Assembly (NCBI GenBank): GCA_002440745.1
Contig: DJVB01000056.1
Location: forward strand, 1 to 64,000
Source: Bacteroidales bacterium UBA6267
GTDB taxonomy: Bacteria; Bacteroidota; Bacteroidia; Bacteroidales; UBA1556
Direction: 5' to 3'
DNA length: 64,000 nt
Part shown: positions 28,433-37,672 of the stretch, piece by piece
How positions within the stretch are numbered: the first letter of the stretch is position 1
How the letters are laid out: every line of letters begins with the position of its first letter
Translations under genes and position numbers: made by a program
The notes under the pieces: model-generated
The model's database searches: none
What the model saw: only the letters and a program-made list of their open reading frames with translations
What the model was told of the DNA's origin: nothing

Positions 28433-28624
28433 TTGAAGTTAGAAAGAATTGTTAAGTTGCTGATTTTAAAACACCTAATTGTTTATAATGCTATAATTAC
28501 TAAATCAAGTTTTTGTTAAGTAGTATAGATAATTGAAAGTGCTTTAGTTTGAATTATTAATTATTTTGTGATTCTAGGTACAGTATGTCGAAAAAAGGGT
28601 GATTAATCAGTTTTGCAAATTGTG

Positions 28625-28957
28625 CTATTTCTTACCGCGTGCTTTGAGTAATTTTGTAAAAAGAGAAATCTTTTCATCCTTGTGAACCCGCTTAGAAACA
28701 AATCCGCGAAGATTCATTACTTCCTGCTCGGTTACATCAAAAGTATATATAAAAGGTCTAAGAGGGCCGTTTTGTAAAAATTCCACATAAGATTGCAAGT
28801 TTTCGGGGGAGCCTTCTGCATTTAGCTCAACGTCGCGAGAATTACCATTCAAATAAATAGCATCTATTCCATACTTATTTGCACCAACCTGACAATAATA
28901 ATTAAAGTCAGTCTTGTCCAAATCCCCTTCAATTTTTATATAAAAATGCTTTGTCAT
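28625..28957 (-). CDS. Acylphosphatase-fold protein lacking the catalytic arginine
   Basis: 110 residues. The pattern IxGxxx-x-FxYYxQxxAxxYGI-x-Y-x-N-x5-V-x-L-x-AEGxxExLxxxxxFLxNGP follows acylphosphatase throughout. In active enzymes the first turn is GxVQGVGFR, with Arg as phosphate ligand; here that position is within DKTDFNYY, with no Arg. The Asn of the second site (YLNGN) remains. It may be a non-enzymatic relative that binds an acidic ligand. About 15 extra basic residues follow the domain. Confidence 0.75.
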   Translation of the reverse strand: MTKHFYIKIEGDLDKTDFNYYCQVGANKYGIDAIYLNGNSRDVELNAEGSPENLQSYVEFLQNGPLRPFIYTFDVTEQEVMNLRGFVSKRVHKDEKISLFTKLLKARGKK

Positions 28958-29018
28958 AATTTCTAATTAGCGCAACGAAACCAAAGTAACATTATAAATG
29001 TCGTCTAAATAAGTCAGG

Positions 29019-29026
29019 CAAAAGTA
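29019..29026 (-). promoter_or_regulatory. Putative promoter -7 element of the acylphosphatase-fold gene
   Basis: Reads TACTTTTG on the minus strand, 62 bases before the start codon. Confidence 0.4.
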
Positions 29027-29173
29027 CAAACATTATTTTATTGTGAACATATATTATTCGCGTTTTTTTAGGTTTTTTACCTAAATTTAATACTGATATT
29101 TATCAAATTATTTAAAATAAAGGTAAATAACTATTAATCAATAATCTAAAAAACCATATTAACAATTAAAAGT

Positions 29174-29953
29174 TTATAAAAAGCTCTTAATAAAACGCAA
29201 TTTGTGGGTGTATTCGTTCAAGCCCACATTATAAATGCCATTATGATCAAAAGAATCTATACGAACTGAACCTGAAGCATGGATTATTTTCTCTTGATTT
29301 AAGATTATTCCAACATGTATGACCTGACCATTCTGATTTTCAAAAAAGGCCAAATCGCCGGGCTTTGCATCTCCAACAAAATCAACCATTTCGCCCAACT
29401 GTGCTTGTTGAGAAGCATCTCTCGGAATATTTATTCCACAAACCTTAAAAATTACCTGACTAAAGCCGCTGCAATCTATTCCAAATGGCATTTTTCCTCC
29501 CCAAAGGTAAGGTGCTCCAAGGAACTTTTTTGCATTGTTTAAAATAGCTTCCCGCGACTTATTTATCTTTAATGAAATCGGACTTTCCCTAATAATGAAA
29601 TCACGATTCATAAATGAAAGCTTCCCATTGGAATAACCTATGAGGTGACTTCCAAATAAAAGTTGAAGCTCCTGTTTAGTCTCCAAATCATAAACCGGAG
29701 TTATGAGTTCTTTTGTATAAAATGACTCTGAGGCAAATAATCTTTGAGCTTCTTTTTCATCGATAATACTCAACTGTTTTGTGTCAATCCAGCCTTCGTA
29801 GTTATCAAAAATGGTTTTGATAAAGGACCATTTTTTACCATATTCCTGAATTTCAACAAGTTCACCGAAAAGCAATTGCGTCACCATTTCACTTCTATCG
29901 TTTGCAGAAGCTCGAACCGGCACAATTGAATTTATATTTACTGCTTTTTCCAT
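29174..29953 (-). CDS. C40 (NlpC/P60) cell-wall peptidase with SH3-like domains
   Basis: 259 residues from ATG 29953, five bases after the preceding gene's stop; an in-frame upstream extension overlaps that gene and is unlikely. An SH3-like module at the N-terminus (VPVRASANDRSEMVTQLLFGE) is followed by a second SH3b-type segment and the NlpC/P60 domain with Cys about 161 in FGIDCSGF, His in QVIHVGI and a third residue in KIIHASG. These enzymes cut D-Glu/L-diamino acid bonds in peptidoglycan fragments. No signal peptide, as in the cytoplasmic muropeptide-recycling YkfC-like group. Confidence 0.87.
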   Translation of the reverse strand: MEKAVNINSIVPVRASANDRSEMVTQLLFGELVEIQEYGKKWSFIKTIFDNYEGWIDTKQLSIIDEKEAQRLFASESFYTKELITPVYDLETKQELQLLFGSHLIGYSNGKLSFMNRDFIIRESPISLKINKSREAILNNAKKFLGAPYLWGGKMPFGIDCSGFSQVIFKVCGINIPRDASQQAQLGEMVDFVGDAKPGDLAFFENQNGQVIHVGIILNQEKIIHASGSVRIDSFDHNGIYNVGLNEYTHKLRFIKSFL

Positions 29954-29958
29954 TCTGA

Positions 29959-30327
29959 TTAAAATATTCCCGTTTGCAACATAACTAGTGTACAATCTTG
30001 AACACATTCTATCCCCTTTTCTTCTAAAATTTCGATTAATTCTTCATTTTCCGTACCCGGATTAAATATTACTCTTTTAGGCATTGAATCAAGAATAAAA
30101 CTATAAAACAACCTTTGATTTGAAGAATTTAGGTAAAGTGTTATAGTGTGAATTGGTTTTTTTATCACCTTTTCCGTTTGGATTTCGACACCATTAATTG
30201 AACCAATGCGATTACCTATAGCAACAACAGAGTAGCCATAAGATTGCAACATTCGCACGGCTTTATTGGAATACCGATCTGCTTTTTCGGAAGCACCCAA
30301 AACCAAAATAACTTCTTTATCCTTCAT
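29959..30327 (-). CDS. CoA-binding domain protein
   Basis: 122 residues, one Rossmann-type CoA-binding domain: VLVLGAS-type opening (ILVLGASEKADRYSN), then VVAIGNR and FNPGTENEEL, as in YccU-like proteins. No acetyl-CoA synthetase partner domain. The function of these short proteins is not established. Operon with the C40 peptidase. Confidence 0.88.
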   Translation of the reverse strand: MKDKEVILVLGASEKADRYSNKAVRMLQSYGYSVVAIGNRIGSINGVEIQTEKVIKKPIHTITLYLNSSNQRLFYSFILDSMPKRVIFNPGTENEELIEILEEKGIECVQDCTLVMLQTGIF

Positions 30328-30415
30328 TTAATATGTCAAATTTTCATTTGTTAGCATAAAAAACAAGTAAAATTGTCCTAAATAATCGGATGGATTCTTG
30401 TTTGTACACGCTTTG

Positions 30416-30423
30416 CAAAGATA
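30416..30423 (-). promoter_or_regulatory. Putative promoter -7 element of the CoA-binding/C40 operon
   Basis: Reads TATCTTTG on the minus strand, 89 bases upstream of the first start codon. Confidence 0.45.
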
Positions 30424-30533
30424 GAATTTTTTTAATCTAAAAAAGCTAATTGTTATTATTAATAATAAAGCAATCTTAGCTCATTTTGATTAAAATTTAA
30501 CCAATTAAAAGTTGAATCTTAATTATCAAATAT

Positions 30534-30811
30534 ATGAACTACGAAAAATTTACATCCAAGGCTATTGATGTTTTCAACAGAAGTCATGAAATAGCAAAAA
30601 GAAACTCAAAGCATCAATTTAAAAACTGGCACGACTTGGTTATGATCCAATTTATGGAGCAAGGCCGGTAAAACGAGTAATTCAAAAGCAACTGCTCAAT
30701 GAACTATCAAGATGGATTCTTAGCAACCAATTTGAGTCAGAGACTACTATACAAATTGATTTTCAAGATGATAATTTTCAATTTTCAATGAAAAAGGCTG
30801 TTGATAAATAA
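30534..30811 (+). pseudogene. clpB: clpB remnant: extreme N- and C-terminal codons joined, centre missing
   Basis: Two frames carry opposite ends of the ClpB disaggregase. From ATG 30534 the peptide MNYEKFTSKAIDVFNRSHE is the ClpB start (canonical MNFxxFTxKAxExxxxAxE). From about 30623, in a different frame, KLARLGYDPIYGARPVKRV and its continuation to the stop at 30811 match the ClpB C-terminal small domain. The roughly 770 codons between, with both AAA modules and the coiled coil, are gone. The start frame stops at 30671, so at most a 45-residue peptide can be made. It sits between divergent promoters and phoH. Either a real deletion scar or an assembly error; the ends themselves look well conserved. 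Confidence 0.85.
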
Positions 30812-30921
30812 TCACCTATTCATGGTTGTCAATAATTATTAACAACCTTTTGATAAATCATCCTTTTGCAAAAGTGGAATTGCTATATTTTAGCAGTTCC
30901 ATTTTTTATTGAAATCAAATA

Positions 30922-31887
30922 GTGACCGTAGAGAAAATATTCAATTTTGACCATGGCAATCCTGTTGAGTTTTTCGGGATGAACAACTCGAATATGGACT
31001 TAATTGCCAAAGAGTTCCCAACTTTAAAAATTACTGTCAGGGGCACTGAAATAAAAGCTTTTGGGGATGAAAAAACTTTGGAATCCTTTTCAGAGTTGAT
31101 TCAATATCTCCTATTGCATCACGAAAAATTTGGCATCGTGCGGCTTGGAGACATTAAACAGTTACTCAACAGCAATCCACAGCAGAAGGAAGATTTTTAC
31201 AAATCGAATGGAGATGAAGAAATCATACTGCATGGTCGAAATGGCAAAGTAATCAAAGCGCGAACCGCAAATCAGCAGCGAATTGTGACGGCAATTGCTC
31301 AGGACGACATTGTTTTTGCCATTGGACCTGCCGGAACGGGAAAGACATACACAGCCGTTGCATTAGCAGTTAAAGCCCTGAAGAACAAGGAAATAAAGAG
31401 AATTATCTTAACCCGTCCGGCAGTTGAAGCCGGCGAAAATTTGGGTTTTTTGCCGGGTGATTTGAGAGAAAAACTCGATCCTTATCTGCAACCTCTTTAT
31501 GACGCCTTGCGAGATATGATTCCTCAACCGAAACTACTTGATTATTTAGAAGATAATACCATAGAAATTGCACCTTTGGCATTTATGCGCGGCAGAACTT
31601 TAAACAATGCATTTGTAATTTTAGACGAAGCCCAAAATGCCACTTCTGCACAAATCAAGATGTTTTTAACCCGAATGGGAACTCATGCTAAATTTATTGT
31701 CACAGGAGATATTACACAAATTGACTTGCCACGAAATCAACAATCGGGATTGGCCGAAGCAAAAAACTTATTAGGAAACATTACCGGAATAAGTTTCATA
31801 GAATTAGACAAGTCAGATGTAGTGCGACATAAATTAGTAACAAAAATAATAGATGCTTACGAAACCATTAAAAACGTTAAACCATGA
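30922..31887 (+). CDS. PhoH-like ATPase
   Basis: 321 residues. A GTG start at 30922 is used because a stop codon lies just upstream and no ATG precedes the first strand. N-terminal KH-like segment, then P-loop GPAGTGKT (about 135-142), Walker B FVILDEAQN and the motif TGDITQIDLP. PhoH proteins are RNA-linked ATPases associated with phosphate stress and RNA metabolism. The stop overlaps the purC start (ATGA). Confidence 0.92.
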   Translation: MTVEKIFNFDHGNPVEFFGMNNSNMDLIAKEFPTLKITVRGTEIKAFGDEKTLESFSELIQYLLLHHEKFGIVRLGDIKQLLNSNPQQKEDFYKSNGDEEIILHGRNGKVIKARTANQQRIVTAIAQDDIVFAIGPAGTGKTYTAVALAVKALKNKEIKRIILTRPAVEAGENLGFLPGDLREKLDPYLQPLYDALRDMIPQPKLLDYLEDNTIEIAPLAFMRGRTLNNAFVILDEAQNATSAQIKMFLTRMGTHAKFIVTGDITQIDLPRNQQSGLAEAKNLLGNITGISFIELDKSDVVRHKLVTKIIDAYETIKNVKP

Positions 31888-32846
31888 ATTCAAGAAAAAC
31901 CCTCCCGGAAACCAAATTAAATTTGCCTGAAATCACCAATTTCTACAAAGGAAAAGTGCGTGATGTTTATACGATTAAAGATGACTATTTGATGATGATT
32001 GTTTCGGATCGCATTTCAGCTTTCGACGTAGTGCTTCCTAAAGCAATTCCTTATAAAGGACAGGTTTTGAACCAAATAGCTTTCAAATTTTTAGATGCAA
32101 CCGAAGATATTGTGCCCAATTGGAAAATCGCTTCCCCTGATCCAATGGTTACTTTTGGTAGAAAATGTGAGCCATTTCCTGTCGAGATGATTATTCGTGG
32201 TTATCTAACCGGCTCTTCGTGGCGTTCGTATCAAAAAGGAAGTCGTGAGATTTGTGGAGTTAGAATTCCTGATGGCATGAAAGAACATGAACGCTTCCCG
32301 CAACCTATAATCACTCCGACAACCAAGGCAGAACAAGGCGAACATGACGCCGACATTTCGAAAGAAGAGATTTTGGCCAAAGGCCTTGTAAGTCCTGAAG
32401 ACTACGCCAAATTGGAAGAATATACTTATAAGTTGTTTCAACGTGGAACTGAAATGGCAGCAGAAAAGGGCCTTATTTTAGTTGACACAAAATATGAATT
32501 TGGAAAGATTGATGATGAAATTTTCCTAATTGATGAAATCCATACACCCGATTCAAGTCGATATTTTTATTCGGATGGCTATGAAGAAAGATTTGCCAAA
32601 GGAGAACAACAAAAGCAACTCTCGAAAGAATTCGTAAGAGAATGGCTGATGGAAAACGGATTCCAAGGTCTTGAAGGCCAAAATCTTCCAAATATCCCGG
32701 ACAGTTTTGTTGACCAAACTTCAGAGAGATATATTGAACTATACGAAATAATCACCGGAGAAACTTTTATTCCCGATCAGTCCGAAAATGTTCCTGAGAG
32801 AGTAGAGAAAAATATCGTCTCATTTTTGGAAAACTACTTCAAGTAA
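31884..32846 (+). CDS. purC: SAICAR synthetase
   Basis: 320 residues, the long form. Opens with FYKGKVRDVYTI, the ATP-contacting signature of PurC, and has SDRISAFDV, RGYLTGSSW and LIDEIHTPDSSRYF. Catalyses the ligation of aspartate to CAIR in purine synthesis. It is translationally coupled to phoH and followed by a clear terminator. PurB, the next enzyme, is 7 kb to the left. Confidence 0.96.
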   Translation: MNSRKTLPETKLNLPEITNFYKGKVRDVYTIKDDYLMMIVSDRISAFDVVLPKAIPYKGQVLNQIAFKFLDATEDIVPNWKIASPDPMVTFGRKCEPFPVEMIIRGYLTGSSWRSYQKGSREICGVRIPDGMKEHERFPQPIITPTTKAEQGEHDADISKEEILAKGLVSPEDYAKLEEYTYKLFQRGTEMAAEKGLILVDTKYEFGKIDDEIFLIDEIHTPDSSRYFYSDGYEERFAKGEQQKQLSKEFVREWLMENGFQGLEGQNLPNIPDSFVDQTSERYIELYEIITGETFIPDQSENVPERVEKNIVSFLENYFK

Positions 32847-32893
32847 ATCATTCTTTTAAATAGAGTAATTTTTTACCCAATTAACAAGATTAC

Positions 32894-32927
32894 ATAATGC
32901 ACTGTTTTACAGTGCATTATTTTTTTA
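32894..32927 (+). terminator. Intrinsic terminator after purC
   Basis: Perfect 11-bp stem ATAATGCACTG / CAGTGCATTAT, loop TTTTA, followed by seven T. Confidence 0.92.
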
Positions 32928-33011
32928 TTCTCCTTTTTCCAAAGATAAACATTGTTTTCCAATTTTGGATTGATTAATCTTGCGGTCACCAAAGTACTAA
33001 ATCTCAATCTT

Positions 33012-34142
33012 ATGAACCGCAGATATACTTTTCAGAACAGCGTTTTGATTTTACGCAAAAATTTTGATTCAGTCAATCATATTAAAAATCAGATTATCTT
33101 TTTATTTATGCTTGGCAGCTTTGTGCTTTTATCCCTTTCATCAAAGGCGCAAGACCCCACATTTACGCAATTTTACCAAAATCCGATTTATTATAATCCT
33201 GCATTGGCAGGCATTTCAGATGGTTTAGTGATTAGAACCAACTACCGAAATTTTTGGCGAAAGATGAATTCAGGTTTCAATATTGCGGATGTGACTATCG
33301 ACAGCGAAGAACCATTTTTGAATGGAGGTCTCGGTTTTATTGCCATGAATGGAATCGAAGGGAACGGAATTATTGTTTCACAACTGATTGGCTTAGCATA
33401 TTCCTACAATCTTCCTATTGTCCCAAGAAGAATCGAACTTCAAATGGGACTTCAAGGAGCTTATGCTCATAAAAGTATTCGCACTGAAAATCTTGTATTT
33501 AGCGATCAGTTGGACGCTATTTACGGCATTACCGGAACATCCAACTATTCTTCAGCACAAGGAGATGGGATTAGCTATCCTGATTTTGCTACAGGTTTTA
33601 ATTTTCGCTTCAATGCCGGAAAAATCAGAGGAGGGACAGCAGCTACAACGATTCTTACTGGAATTGCACTACACCATATCACTCAACCAAATGAATCGCT
33701 GAGCGGACAAAAATCTAAACTTCCCATAAAATATGTTGGATACAGCTCCGCAATTATCAAAATCGAAAACATTTACTCAAAGAAAACCTTTCTTATGCCG
33801 GGTTTGATTTATGAAAAACAAGCCAATTTTGAAAATCTTATGGCAGGTGTAAACGTAAAAATAGCTCCTGTGATTTTTGGATTATGGTATCGCAAAAATG
33901 GACTGATATCAGAACCTGCTTCTATTCAAGCTATTGCCCTGTCCGCCGGTATCGAACTTGGCAAAATGGGCTCATCAACCATTCGCATTCATTATTCCTA
34001 CGACATAAACATCTCAACATATCAAAACCTGATGGGAGATGCTCACGAAATCAGTTTTTCCTTAACCTTACCGGATAGTCGGTTGTTTAACGATCGTAAC
34101 TATGGGGGAAGAAATATACGAGCTTGTTATAATAAATTCTAA
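33012..34142 (+). CDS. PorP/SprF family type IX secretion membrane protein
   Basis: 376 residues from ATG 33012. A basic N-terminus precedes a signal peptide ending near SSKAQ, then the family hallmark DPTFTQFYQNPIYYNPALAG and YRNFWR. The remainder is alternating beta strands of a small outer-membrane barrel. PorP/SprF proteins work with PorE/SprE-type partners and cargo-specific anchors at the T9SS. It fits the T9SS cargo found here (C25, M14), though those need not use this copy. Monocistronic. Confidence 0.92.
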   Translation: MNRRYTFQNSVLILRKNFDSVNHIKNQIIFLFMLGSFVLLSLSSKAQDPTFTQFYQNPIYYNPALAGISDGLVIRTNYRNFWRKMNSGFNIADVTIDSEEPFLNGGLGFIAMNGIEGNGIIVSQLIGLAYSYNLPIVPRRIELQMGLQGAYAHKSIRTENLVFSDQLDAIYGITGTSNYSSAQGDGISYPDFATGFNFRFNAGKIRGGTAATTILTGIALHHITQPNESLSGQKSKLPIKYVGYSSAIIKIENIYSKKTFLMPGLIYEKQANFENLMAGVNVKIAPVIFGLWYRKNGLISEPASIQAIALSAGIELGKMGSSTIRIHYSYDINISTYQNLMGDAHEISFSLTLPDSRLFNDRNYGGRNIRACYNKF

Positions 34143-34927
34143 TCATTTATAGATTTCTTTTTCAAATCACCAGTTTTGTCTAAATAAAAAACTTGCTGAC
34201 CTTGTAACGAAAACTGAATGGCATTTGGCAAAATCACTTCAATTGTATCAATATTAAAAGTTTGCAGTTGATATCGAAAAACAGAATCCCTTCGCAAGAA
34301 GATTAAATCATCATTATTTATTTGAATATCAGCAATTTCCATTATTGGTATTTCTTTTAATAAAGCCCCATAACGGTCAAAAATAAGTAGCCCCATTTTT
34401 GGATCGTTCATAACCAAATAGTTAAAAGCCTCTTTGATAGAATTCGGATTTACCTGCTTTCCAACTAATGTGGATAAATTTCCGGTGGAATAGGTTTGAT
34501 TTAGAAATCTATCGAAGCGATGAAGTGCCGAAGTTGCCGAGTTAAAAACCCAAAATCCGGTATTATAGCTCAAGCAACTCAGCTTGGCCGATGCCAAATC
34601 TAATTCATATAAATCAATAGGATCACGCTTTAAAGAAAGCTGATTATCTAAGAAAAGAATCTTCTGCACATCTTCGTAATAGAGCATAATATTTAACGCA
34701 TCATCGGCAGCCAAAGAGCTGATGGAACCAAAGCTTAGATTTTCAAACTTCAAGATTGACTCGTCCGTTTTTAAAAACAACTGATGTTCTTTGACCGATA
34801 TAATTTGCCCCAAAATATTGACTCCAAACATATCCACATCGCTGTCTAACGTTTCGTCAGAAGGAAACATCCCGACCAAAAATGCAAACAAGATTACAAA
34901 CAAAAATACTGTTCTGATTTTAAGCAT
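34139..34927 (-). CDS. Hypothetical exported protein, beta-propeller-like
   Basis: 262 residues. A hydrophobic N-terminus (about 5-20) suggests export or a membrane anchor. The rest is rich in short strands with repeating motifs such as ILKFENLSFGSISSLAADDA and LHRFDRFLNQTYS, as in Bacteroidota proteins that form partial beta-propellers of unknown function. Its ATG overlaps the GH3 stop by 8 bases. I do not recognise the family with confidence. Confidence 0.6.
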   Translation of the reverse strand: MLKIRTVFLFVILFAFLVGMFPSDETLDSDVDMFGVNILGQIISVKEHQLFLKTDESILKFENLSFGSISSLAADDALNIMLYYEDVQKILFLDNQLSLKRDPIDLYELDLASAKLSCLSYNTGFWVFNSATSALHRFDRFLNQTYSTGNLSTLVGKQVNPNSIKEAFNYLVMNDPKMGLLIFDRYGALLKEIPIMEIADIQINNDDLIFLRRDSVFRYQLQTFNIDTIEVILPNAIQFSLQGQQVFYLDKTGDLKKKSIND

Positions 34928-36431
34928 TATACGACAAAATCTCTTCTAATATTTGACGACTATTTGACAAGCGTGGAATTTTATATTGCCCTCCTACCCT
35001 TCCTTTGGCTTTCAACCAACGCAAAAAAGTATTCTCTGACAAAACCGTAAGCATGGGAGCTTGCAAAATCATATCATTATATCTTTTCGCTTCATAGTCG
35101 GAATTTGCAGCCCTCAAAGAAGTATCGAAAACATGACAAAAATACTCTAAATCAGCAGGTGCAACATCAAATTCTATCAGCCATTGATGTCGGATTGGTG
35201 TTCCATTTTCATCATAAAAAGGAGCGGCGGTATATTCTTTAATCACCGAATGAGTGTGTGAGCAAGCGTTTTCTATTGCTTTATCAGCATTATTTACCAT
35301 CAATTCTTCCCCAACCACATTTATATACGAGCTTGTTCTGCCAGTAATTTTTATCCTATAAGGTTTTAGCGAAGTAAAAACCACCGTATCGCCAATTACA
35401 TATCGCCAAAGACCTGCATTTGTGGAGATTATCATGGCGTAGTTTACTCCCAGCGAAACCTCCGAAACACGCAAAGTATTGCCATTTTGAGCTTCTAAAT
35501 CCTCTAAGGTGATGAATTCATAAAAAACACCATAGTCGAGCATCAGCAGCATATCGTCTCTATCGGGACTGTCTTGCACGCCAAAAAATCCTTCACTGGC
35601 ATTATACACTTCAAGATAATTTACAGGACGATTAAAAAGCGCAGCAAACTGCTTCTGGTAAGGCTTAAAACTCACCCCGCCATGAACAACCAATTCGAAA
35701 TTAGGCCAAACATCATTTATATATTGTTTTCCACTCATTTCCAACACTTTGCGAAGAATAACCAACATCCATGAAGGCACGCCGCTAATCAAACGCACAT
35801 CATCATTTATGGTGTGACTTGCAATCAAATTCACCTTTTCGTCCCAATTTTCCATCAAAGCTACCGACAGTTGAGGCGTTTTAGTGATATGAGCCCAAAG
35901 CGGCAAATTATTCATCAAGATTGCTGATAAGTCGCCAACAAAACTATCTTGGTCACCTTTTTGGTCGGGATGTGAGCTGCCAGCCACGCCTATCGCTTTT
36001 CCGTTGAGCAAAGTAGAATCAGGGAAATTGCGATAATAAAAGGCCAACATATCTTTTCCACCTTTGTAATGACATTCTTCGAGCGATTCTTCCGACACCG
36101 GAATAAATTTACTTTTATCGTTGGTGGTGCCAGAAGATTTTGCGAACCAACGAATTCGACCGGGCCACAAAACATCATAGTCGCCCGACCTCGCTTGCTC
36201 GATAAAAGGCTTTAAGTCATCATAATAACTAATAGGAACTTTTCTACAAAAATCCTCATAATCAACAATATCAGCATAGTTATACTTACGTCCCCAATCG
36301 GTATCAATAGCTCTGGCAATCAAGGTTCTAAACCATTCATGCTGAACCTCATGCGGATTTTCCACAAATAAACCAATCTGATGAATCCGCTTCTTTAAAA
36401 ACCAGGCAGCAACCGTATTTATAATCTCCAT
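34920..36431 (-). CDS. GH3 family acyl-adenylate ligase
   Basis: 503 residues. Characteristic of bacterial GH3 (plant auxin-responsive) proteins: KSSGTTNDKSKFIPVS (ATP loop), YNASEGFFGVQD and GDTVVFTSLKPYRIKITGRT. Plant members conjugate amino acids to carboxylated hormones via an adenylate. Bacteroidota nearly always carry a copy, with no assigned substrate. Full-length with a -7 element 23 bases upstream. Confidence 0.9.
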   Translation of the reverse strand: MEIINTVAAWFLKKRIHQIGLFVENPHEVQHEWFRTLIARAIDTDWGRKYNYADIVDYEDFCRKVPISYYDDLKPFIEQARSGDYDVLWPGRIRWFAKSSGTTNDKSKFIPVSEESLEECHYKGGKDMLAFYYRNFPDSTLLNGKAIGVAGSSHPDQKGDQDSFVGDLSAILMNNLPLWAHITKTPQLSVALMENWDEKVNLIASHTINDDVRLISGVPSWMLVILRKVLEMSGKQYINDVWPNFELVVHGGVSFKPYQKQFAALFNRPVNYLEVYNASEGFFGVQDSPDRDDMLLMLDYGVFYEFITLEDLEAQNGNTLRVSEVSLGVNYAMIISTNAGLWRYVIGDTVVFTSLKPYRIKITGRTSSYINVVGEELMVNNADKAIENACSHTHSVIKEYTAAPFYDENGTPIRHQWLIEFDVAPADLEYFCHVFDTSLRAANSDYEAKRYNDMILQAPMLTVLSENTFLRWLKAKGRVGGQYKIPRLSNSRQILEEILSYNA

Positions 36432-36453
36432 GAATATAGTTTTGTACGATTGG

Positions 36454-36461
36454 CAAATTTA
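36454..36461 (-). promoter_or_regulatory. Putative promoter -7 element of GH3
   Basis: Reads TAAATTTG on the minus strand, 23 bases before the start codon. Confidence 0.45.
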
Positions 36462-36572
36462 AAACTATTTCAGTTCTAAATGGATTCCTCTGGAGAATTT
36501 TCAATAAAAATCCTTAAACGATTTTGTCAAATTTTGCGTTAGAGCTATTTATTTGATTGAATCATTTTTAGT

Positions 36573-36580
36573 TATTTTTG
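36573..36580 (+). promoter_or_regulatory. Putative promoter -7 element of the secreted hypothetical gene
   Basis: TATTTTTG, 36 bases before the start codon. Confidence 0.45.
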
Positions 36581-36615
36581 CGTAATCAATTATCTGTTAA
36601 AACATTTCAACCATT

Positions 36616-37644
36616 ATGAAGAAAACGACACTTATTCTGATATTAACCTTACTATCTTCACTCCTTTTTTCGAATTCAGATGCAAATAACCAACAGATTA
36701 TTGACAGTTTGAAACATTATGAGCTTAAGCTTGTTAAGGGAGTTCCTCTTGATGTTCAAGCACATGCTAATAGAAATATTATCCGAAATCTTAGAATCCT
36801 ACTCAAACAAAGCAATTCCATTGAGCTCAACTTCGACACTTTAACCATTATCTCAGTTTTGACCAGTGATGACAAGAAAGTTCGAGTTTTTACCTGGACA
36901 AAACCTGAACCTCTTGGCATGTTTTCGTTTTATGGCATTGTTCAAACCTATAATGAGAAGCTGAAAAAATTTCAGTTTGCCATGTTAGAAAACAAGGATT
37001 TAGACGATAAAATTGCAATGAAGAAAAACCTTCCTGCCGACAGATGGTATGGGGCTCGTTATTATGATATTATAATGAAAAAAAGTAGTGGCAAAACCTA
37101 TTATACCCTGCTAGGATGGAAGAGTGTTGATATGGCTTTACATGCTAAAGTTGTAGATGTATTGATTTTAAAAAATAACGGGGATTTCAATTTTGGTTAT
37201 AATCTCTTTGACATGAGAGGAAACGACTATTTCAAGTCGAATAGCAGACCTAAAAGACTCATTTTCAAATACTCGCACCAAGGAACTATGACATTGAAGT
37301 ACCAAAAACAAACCATATTGAAGAAGGTAAGAGACGGACAAGTAAAACGCAGTCCAAAGCAATTTGGTTTTTCGGCCCAAAAGAAGGACGTAAGGTCTGA
37401 ACCGAAGTATAAAAAGATAAGAGGAAAAATGATAGTCTTTGACCAGATGGCTCCTGAGAATCCAAATTTGGAAGGTATCTTTTCTTATTATATCCCCAAA
37501 ATCAATGTATTAGATGCCCTATATTTCGACCGAGGGAAATGGGTATATTATCCCGACATAGATGCCCGCAACCCAACTCCGGGCAACGAGCGAAAACCGG
37601 TTATCAATTATGATTTGATTGAAACTATCGAAGAAGAAGATTAA
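36616..37644 (+). CDS. Conserved hypothetical secreted protein
   Basis: 342 residues with a clear signal peptide (MKKTTLILILTLLSSLLFS). The mature part has repeated WTKP, RWYGARYYD and YYTLLGWK segments that recur in uncharacterised Bacteroidota periplasmic proteins. No catalytic motif is visible. Basic in the centre, acidic tail. Monocistronic, convergent with the M14 gene. Function unknown. Confidence 0.7.
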   Translation: MKKTTLILILTLLSSLLFSNSDANNQQIIDSLKHYELKLVKGVPLDVQAHANRNIIRNLRILLKQSNSIELNFDTLTIISVLTSDDKKVRVFTWTKPEPLGMFSFYGIVQTYNEKLKKFQFAMLENKDLDDKIAMKKNLPADRWYGARYYDIIMKKSSGKTYYTLLGWKSVDMALHAKVVDVLILKNNGDFNFGYNLFDMRGNDYFKSNSRPKRLIFKYSHQGTMTLKYQKQTILKKVRDGQVKRSPKQFGFSAQKKDVRSEPKYKKIRGKMIVFDQMAPENPNLEGIFSYYIPKINVLDALYFDRGKWVYYPDIDARNPTPGNERKPVINYDLIETIEEED

Positions 37645-37672
37645 AAAAGCAACTTCATTTCACCACAATAAA

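Noticed and set aside
30534..30671. 45-codon ORF read as a genuine small protein.
   Set aside because: Its first half is the ClpB start and its second half is an out-of-frame reading of ClpB C-terminal codons.
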